This document shows positions 6,201-7,212 of a stretch of 7,212 nucleotides of DNA, one piece after another. The notes beneath the pieces are model-generated. The model had not been told where the DNA came from. It made no database searches and saw only the letters and a program-made list of their open reading frames with translations. Numbering within the stretch: position 1 is the first letter of the stretch; each line of letters begins with the position of its first letter. A program made the translations under genes and the position numbers. Source of the stretch: a bacterium (GTDB taxonomy: Bacteria > Verrucomicrobiota > Verrucomicrobiae > Limisphaerales > J093); NCBI GenBank assembly GCA_021839785.1, contig JAKCAB010000374.1:1-7212 (forward strand), given 5' to 3'.

Positions 6201-7212
6201 CGCGCCTTCCTCACCGTCTGGGCCGACGCCCAGCCGGCGCAGACCACCGCCCCGGCGTTGCACACCAACTTCCGGCTGAGCAGCACCAACGACTCCGTCG
6301 CTCTCGTCCGCTTCCAAGGCTCGCCGGCCACGGCAGCGGTCATGGACTACCTCGACTTCCCGCCCATGTCGGCCGGACTCAGTTACGGAAACTTCCCCGA
6401 TGGCGAGCCGCGGCACCGCCAGTTGTTCCAGCACGTCACCTTGGGCGGGACGAACGACGCCGTCTGGCCGCCGGTCGCGGTCACCATTAACGAGCTCTTG
6501 GCCGCGAACACCAAGACGTTGCTCAACCCAGCCAGCGGCAAATACGACGACTGGTTCGAGCTTTACAATGCCGGCAGCAGCGCCGTCGATCTCGGCGGCT
6601 ACACCCTCACCGACGACCTCGGCAATCCCGGCCGGTTCGTTGTCCCCGTCGGACGCACGATTCCGGCGCACGGCTTCCTGCTGGTATGGGCTGACAACCT
6701 CTCGGCATCCAACCAGGCTGGCGCCGACCTCCACGCTAATTTCAAGCTCGCCAAGGACGGCCAGGACCTCGGTCTGTTCGCCCCATCCGGGGCGCAGGTG
6801 GACGGCTTCACCTACGGCGCGCAAACCAACGACGTCAGTGTAGGCCGCTACCCTGACGGCGCGGAACTGCCGCTGCTGACCCTCGACAAAGCCACACCCG
6901 GCGCGACGAATTACCTGGCCGGTGGCAACCGCCCGCCCGTGTTCGCACCGCTCGCCACGCAAACCGCCACGGAAGGCACCCAACTTCGTTTCACTGTCAG
7001 CGCGACCGATCCCGACGCCGGCCAGCAGGTCAGTTACGGCTTGGGCGCCGACGCGCCGCTTGGTGCCGAGATCGAGCCGGCCACCGGCGTGTTCGCCTGG
7101 ACGCCGGGTGAAGCCGACGGGCCGGGCACGGTCGCATTCACGCTGCGGGCCACCGACAATGGCACGCCGGCACGGACCAGTTCATTGGGCGTTACCGTCG
7201 TGGTCAACGAAG
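39..7212 (+). CDS. Giant secreted multidomain protein with PA14, Ig-like, six lamin-tail (LTD) and one CotH kinase-like domain (3'-partial)
   Basis: The frame runs from ATG 39 to the window edge without a stop: 2391 codons plus one base. A GAGG ribosome binding site lies 8 nt upstream of the ATG, and the N-terminus reads as a signal peptide, so this start is preferred. Domain order by residue: signal peptide 1-55, PA14 57-215, Ig-like 222-305, SbsA/Big_5-like 307-403, LamG/DUF1349-like 411-584, LTD1 612-765, LTD2 772-896, LTD3 904-1070, jelly-roll-like 1071-1212, Ig-like 1234-1343, CotH 1345-1726, beta-sandwich 1727-1818, LTD4 1822-1981, LTD5 1992-2139, LTD6 2146-2291, cadherin-like 2297 onward. 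The protein is almost all beta-sandwich and poor in Cys (about ten), as expected for an exported protein. Known of the families: LTD and CotH domains co-occur in large surface proteins of PVC bacteria, and CotH is an atypical protein kinase family. Inferred role: cell-surface or extracellular adhesion with possible phosphorylation of extracellular protein. Substrate and partners are unknown. The C-terminus, including any surface-sorting signal, lies outside the window. Confidence 0.95.
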   Translation, partial: MKELRNDLSRQDPRPSFRQPSRRRFLRPGGPSQRAWAVAIMLTALTLVGSRPAEAGSILREVWEGIPGTAVSDLTSSPDYPDHPTSTNYVTDLFEAPTDVLENYGQRMHGYVIAPSTGDYTFWIASDDGGELWLSTDSNPANKKLIAYVAGWTSSRQWTKEANQQSAPIRLEAGKSYYIAALQKEGGGGDNLAVRWQGPNGLDEAPMLATHLLPYGVAFTPPIIAEQPTNTTAIEGQMATFSVQVSNADLLSYRWQRNGADIPGASGAILNFGPVTMADQNARFQAFLTNNLGSTNTDVAILTVLPDTEKPTLVAVQNEGQNQVRVTFSEALAVPGATNKANYALDKGVTITSAAFGPNFSTVLLTTSTLSYGQTYTLTVNNVTDRAAQPNAILPGTQFQFTAVQFFPTAVGNPTVAGSIDYVPGGVDVTGAGATIGGTSDQFQFGWQQRDGDFDLQLRVANLSTPDPYGRAGFMARESLEANARFAGIFASSPELGCFFESRASAGAKATVVAPTGGFPANYPYTWLRLQRSGAQFTGYASFDGQSWTSLGSANLSGLPARIYVGFAVSGDTATAAATGQFRDLSNTQSTAVAPLPAPREPLGPCSRATGMVFSEIMYKPTPRTDGRNLEFVELYNARTVFEDLTGWRISGAIDYRFPDGFSLPAGGFVVIAAAPDDLKAVYGLTNVLGPYTNALPASSGTLRLRNNRDAIRLDLTYSDDPPWPAAADGAGHSLVLARPSLGEADPAAWTASSLIGGSPGTLDPVVPSPLTAVVINEFLAHTDPPDIDYLELYNHSNASVDISGCWLSDTPATNRFRIPDGTVLPPRGFLAFDSNQLGFRLNAAGETLYFVNPTATRVLDAVRFGPQENGVSSGRYPDGDSTIRRLSRSTPGAANAPWRQEAVVINEIMYDPISGNEDDGYVELYNRTASPVDLSGWEFSQGIEFTFPTNTTLAAGGYLVVAKNAARLRANYPQLTSQNTLGDFSGNLSNDGERLMLTRPHALVSTNSQGALTTNLIHIAVADQRYGVGGRWGQWAKGGGSSLELIDPNADPLRAANWADSDETAKAPWTVVAVTNRLDNGNTSFSPNRLRIAMQGAGECLVDAIEVFRDGTVTNLLANGDFESGATGWTFSGNHSLSAVETTGAVSGANCLHVRGQDDGDTGVNSIRTVVKTGLTQNNTGVIRAKVRWLKGWPEVLFRLQGNYLELPARMDVPTNLGTPSQPNSRRVANAGPAIFAVNHSPALPSANQAIVVTCRVSDPDGIDTVRLQYRVDPNATLRTIVMRDDGVGGDAIAGDGVYSATIPGQSSGALVAFRITAQDQANPAASTVFPAGAPAQECLVRWNDTVPFGTFAHYHLWSTTATEQARARSIGLDNTWRDATLVCGNFRVIYNAGFRDKGSPYHSGFGDIVVQVPEDDLLLGTTERNFASTGNGGPEETDIRSQLAAWLAQKLGLPYLHAHYLRLYRNGGLFRSVCEDLEVPNREYARRWFPEGERGDFYKLSVWFEFQDNNLNFNSIGTTLERFLTVNGAYKTARYRWNWERRPDGGTANNYTNVFDLVAAANDTSTNYTARMLALANMEEWMRVFAYNRIMGNWDAWTYNVGQNMYALKQPGYPWELIPWDIDFTFGLGDGSSAALGAGSFGGNGQDPIANRIYDNVTFKRMLWRAYLDAVNGPLLAVNYKPQIDARRAALVKNGVTDAADPRGISTYIEQRRSYIQRLLTSNDAKQFALTSNGGDDFVSATPTTTLQGTAPFAVATIEINGVPYPLSWFNVTTFRVNVPLPLATNTLVLVGKDLRGQPVPGATDTITVTYTGAIPRAQDFLALNEIHYNPLEPDASFVELYNRSGSVPFDLSGFRFNGLGYTFPAGAIIQPNSYLLLVKDRAGFAKAYGATISIFDEFPGALDNGGEHLELVQPGATPAEDERICDVRYDNHLPWPTNAAGYGPSLQQIDAAQDGYRVGNWAATATNDLNRVTPGRANATLQTLEPFPPVWINEVQPLNSGAFKDNAGQADPWIELYNAGTNSIDLSPYYLTDNYTNLTRWQFPAGTIIEPRAFLTVWADAQPAQTTAPALHTNFRLSSTNDSVALVRFQGSPATAAVMDYLDFPPMSAGLSYGNFPDGEPRHRQLFQHVTLGGTNDAVWPPVAVTINELLAANTKTLLNPASGKYDDWFELYNAGSSAVDLGGYTLTDDLGNPGRFVVPVGRTIPAHGFLLVWADNLSASNQAGADLHANFKLAKDGQDLGLFAPSGAQVDGFTYGAQTNDVSVGRYPDGAELPLLTLDKATPGATNYLAGGNRPPVFAPLATQTATEGTQLRFTVSATDPDAGQQVSYGLGADAPLGAEIEPATGVFAWTPGEADGPGTVAFTLRATDNGTPARTSSLGVTVVVNE
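207..683 (+). other. PA14 domain (residues ~57-215)
   Basis: The segment begins ILREVWEGIPG and contains GDYTFWIASDDGGELWLSTD, a hallmark PA14 core in which the DD pair and ELWLS are typical of Ca- and glycan-binding members. It continues with a GWTSSRQWTK stretch, QQSAPIRLEAGKSYYI, and a Gly-rich KEGGGGDNLAVRW ending. This matches the PA14 form common in Planctomycetes and Verrucomicrobia. Family knowledge: PA14 is a beta-barrel often involved in carbohydrate binding in adhesins, glycosidases and toxins. Here it is the first folded unit after the signal peptide, consistent with an outward-facing binding module (inference). Confidence 0.88.
702..953 (+). other. Immunoglobulin-like domain without the canonical disulphide (residues ~222-305)
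   Basis: The pattern is PxIIxEQP, then EGQMATFSVQV, YRWQRNGADIPGASG, and a C-terminal FQAFLTNNLGS followed by ILTVLP. The core Trp of the C strand is present, but the two Cys positions of a vertebrate-type Ig are Val and Phe. This is the usual bacterial Ig_3/I-set-like form found in tandem in PVC surface proteins. It is probably a structural spacer or adhesion unit. Confidence 0.8.
957..1247 (+). other. SbsA/Big_5-like Ig domain (residues ~307-403)
   Basis: The segment starts DTEKPTLVAVQ and continues QVRVTFSEAL, then ATNKANYAL, FSTVLLTTSTL and YGQTYTLTVNNVTDRA. The 'V-x-V-x-FSE-x-L ... A-x-N-x-x-NY' opening and 'Y-x-L-T-V-x-x-V-x-D' closing are characteristic of SbsA Ig-like domains of S-layer and surface proteins. 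It follows the preceding Ig unit with almost no linker. No catalytic function is expected. Confidence 0.75.
1269..1790 (+). other. LamG/DUF1349-like beta-sandwich (residues ~411-584)
   Basis: The order of motifs is GSIDYVPGGVDVTGAG, FQFGWQQRDGDFDLQLRVAN, GRAGFMARESL, then WLRLQRSGAQFTGYASFDG, QSWTSLG and YVGFAVSGDTA ending in a QFRDL strand. The GDFDLxxRV, AGxMxRESL, WLRLxRxGxxFTxYxSxDGxxW and VGFAVSG series is typical of concanavalin-like or DUF1349-type domains that bind glycans in extracellular proteins. A linker with Pro and Ala, about 27 residues long, separates it from LTD1. Ligand unknown. The assignment rests on motif pattern only. Confidence 0.6.
1872..3248 (+). other. Three tandem lamin-tail domains LTD1-LTD3, N-terminal to CotH
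   Basis: LTD1 is residues 612-765 (nt 1872-2333), LTD2 is 772-896 (2352-2726) and LTD3 is 904-1070 (2748-3248). Each opens with an (I/F)(N/S)E strand, SEIMYKP, INEFLA and INEIMYDP respectively. Next come the signature x(V/L)ELYN (EFVELYN, DYLELYN, GYVELYN) and a DLxGW-like or DISGCW strand, then FP or IPDG and a loop with Pro or Gly leading to a buried strand such as GGYLVVAK. LTD2 is the shortest, and its end SSGRYPDG resembles LTD6. LTD1 and LTD3 resemble LTD4. Family knowledge: the lamin-tail domain is an Ig-fold unit found in nuclear lamins and many bacterial surface and nuclease-linked proteins, usually as a binding or tethering module. Confidence 0.88.
3249..3674 (+). other. Probable jelly-roll (CBM-like) module before CotH (residues ~1071-1212)
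   Basis: The centre reads NLLANGDFESGATGWTFSG, followed by SGANCLHVRG, a strand pattern typical of CBM4/9-like jelly rolls ('NxGFExGxxxWx... sG...L.v'). The first part, with FSPNRLRIAMQGAGECLVD and AIEVFRDG, looks like a strand pair reporting on the same fold. In LTD/CotH proteins such a module commonly sits between LTDs and CotH. It contains two Cys (in ECLVD and NCLHV). Sugar binding is possible but not shown. Confidence 0.5.
3738..4067 (+). other. Ig-like module immediately preceding CotH (residues ~1234-1343)
   Basis: The sequence reads FAVNHSPALPSANQAIVVTC, then a RVSDPDGIDTV strand, LQYRVDP, MRDDGVGGDAIAGDGVYSAT and IPGQSSGALVAFRITAQD. The DDGxGGDAxAGDGVYxAxIP signature recurs in beta-sandwich domains that directly precede CotH in bacterial surface proteins. 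It runs almost straight into CotH, so it probably packs against the kinase fold (inference). Confidence 0.65.
4071..5216 (+). other. CotH kinase-like domain (residues ~1345-1726)
   Basis: CotH proteins are atypical kinases. Bacillus CotH phosphorylates Ser residues of spore-coat proteins CotB and CotG, and others occur in extracellular proteins. Visible landmarks in order: FRDKGSPYH (R1397, K1399), equivalent to the early R-x-K/R-G-x-S motif; DIRSQLAAWLAQKLGLP and HYLRLYRNGGLF; a VCEDLEVPNREY acidic motif (E1477, E1480); a GDFYKLSVWFEF Lys (K1501); EEWMRVFAYNRIMGNWDAW with D1597 followed by N1602, resembling a catalytic-loop Asp/Asn pair; and PWDIDFTFG (D1623, D1625), the metal-binding DxD that corresponds to DFG. 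All the key acidic positions I know for the family appear retained, so the domain may be active. The length of about 380 residues is normal. Whether it phosphorylates in vivo, and what, cannot be read from sequence. Confidence 0.88.
5217..5492 (+). other. Beta-sandwich domain following CotH (residues ~1727-1818)
   Basis: The segment reads FALTSNGGDDFVSATPTTTL, QGTAPFAVATIEINGVPYPL, a short NVTTFRVNVPL strand and TNTLVLVGKDLRGQPVPG. The 'TSNGG-x-D-F ... GTAP ... I-x-x-N-G-x-P' pattern is a recurrent Ig-like module directly after CotH in multidomain proteins, probably a rigid link to LTD4. No active-site features are seen. Confidence 0.6.
5502..6911 (+). other. Three tandem lamin-tail domains LTD4-LTD6, C-terminal to CotH
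   Basis: LTD4 is residues 1822-1981 (nt 5502-5981), LTD5 is 1992-2139 (6012-6455) and LTD6 is 2146-2291 (6474-6911). Their opening strands are LNEIHYNP, INEVQPL and INELLAANT, and their signature motifs are SFVELYN, PWIELYN and DWFELYN. LTD5 and LTD6 are close relatives of each other: both have ELYNAG, an LTD segment, FLxVWAD, LHxNFxL and a terminal xFPDG or RYPDG. LTD4 has the longer form of LTD1, with a matching PWPxxAxGxGxSL segment (nt about 5847-5885). All three LTDs end near a TPGxxN or equivalent turn. They probably extend the protein away from the CotH core as spacers or adhesion units (inference). Confidence 0.88.
6927..7212 (+). other. Cadherin-like / putative-Ig repeat, cut by the window edge (residues ~2297 onward)
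   Basis: The segment NRPPVFAPLATQTATEGTQL continues with a RFTVSATDPDAGQQVSY strand, the loop EPATGVFAWTPGEADGPGTV and FTLRATDNGTPARTSS. The ATDPDxGQ, GxFxWTP and ATDNGTP blocks are standard in He_PIG/cadherin-like repeats, which bind Ca and mediate adhesion. The last residues VVVNE match the usual start of a linker to a further repeat, so more copies are likely beyond 7212. Confidence 0.8.

Larger units (their letters stand above)
2411..6568 (+). repeat. Dispersed 12-bp direct repeat coding for the E-L-Y-N core of four LTDs
   Basis: The 12-mer cgagctttacaa occurs at 2411-2422 (LTD2), 5561-5572 (LTD4), 6089-6100 (LTD5) and 6557-6568 (LTD6). It spells GAG CTT TAC AA(C/T). The same codon choice, including the otherwise uncommon Leu codon CTT, is kept at four copies, whereas LTD1 (GAA CTC TAC AAC) and LTD3 (GAG TTG TAC AAC) differ. 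A second shared block, gtggtcatcaacgaa, is identical in LTD2 (2358-2372) and LTD3 (2748-2762). The span given covers all copies; the sequence between them is not repeated. The copies reflect duplication of LTD units rather than a mobile or CRISPR element. Confidence 0.6.

Noticed and set aside
2411..6568. CRISPR or mobile-element explanation of the repeated 12-mers
   Set aside because: The copies are irregularly spaced (hundreds to thousands of bases), fall in the same place of homologous LTDs, and lack terminal inverted repeats or a leader. They are protein-coding duplications.
4962..6983. A 673-codon open frame on the minus strand opposite CotH and LTD4-6
   Set aside because: It is also codon-aligned with the sense gene and ends at the TCA sense codon 4962-4964. 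No domain is recognisable and its composition is that of a shadow frame. The length is explained by avoidance of rare codons.
39..7212. A possible frameshift or gene break between the N-terminal modules, CotH and the C-terminal LTDs
   Set aside because: Every domain lies in the same frame and no stop codon was met from 39 to 7212, so the modules belong to one protein.

Overview
The window holds one gene: a single uninterrupted plus-strand reading frame that starts at the ATG at 39 and is still open at 7212, giving 2391 complete codons with no stop. It encodes the N-terminal and central parts of a giant secreted modular protein. The leader is followed, in order, by a PA14 domain, an Ig-like domain, an SbsA/Big_5-like Ig domain, a LamG/DUF1349-like beta-sandwich, three lamin-tail domains (LTD), a jelly-roll-like module, an Ig-like module, a CotH-type kinase domain, a further beta-sandwich, three more LTDs, and the first of probably several cadherin-like/putative-Ig repeats, which is cut by the window edge. 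The reading comes from translating the frame by eye; no database search was run.

The organism is most likely a member of the Planctomycetota-Verrucomicrobiota-Chlamydiota (PVC) group, with Verrucomicrobiota (Pedosphaera/Limisphaera-like lineages) the best guess. The DNA is GC-rich, with codon third positions dominated by G and C. PA14 plus LTD plus CotH in one enormous extracellular protein, with Ig domains that have lost their disulphide, is a recurrent architecture in those large genomes. This is an inference from architecture and composition, not proof.

Layout: 1-38 is a short leader with a GAGG ribosome binding site at 27-30. Positions 39-203 encode a signal peptide with a twin-arginine-like motif. 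Positions 207-1790 encode four N-terminal adhesive or binding modules. Positions 1872-3248 encode LTD1-3. Positions 3249-4067 encode two beta-sandwich modules leading into the CotH domain (4071-5216). Positions 5217-5492 encode a beta-sandwich after CotH. Positions 5502-6911 encode LTD4-6. Positions 6927-7212 encode the start of a cadherin-like region. No RNA gene, insertion sequence, CRISPR array or terminator was recognised.

Working model (inference): the protein is exported and displayed outside the cytoplasm. Its PA14, LamG-like and Ig modules bind glycan or matrix, the LTDs act as spacer or adhesion units, and the central CotH domain may phosphorylate extracellular protein. The CotH domain keeps its recognisable acidic active-site motifs, so it may be active. 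The two most interesting points are this kinase-like core bracketed by 3+3 LTDs, and the evidence that the LTDs fall into two sequence types produced by internal duplication.
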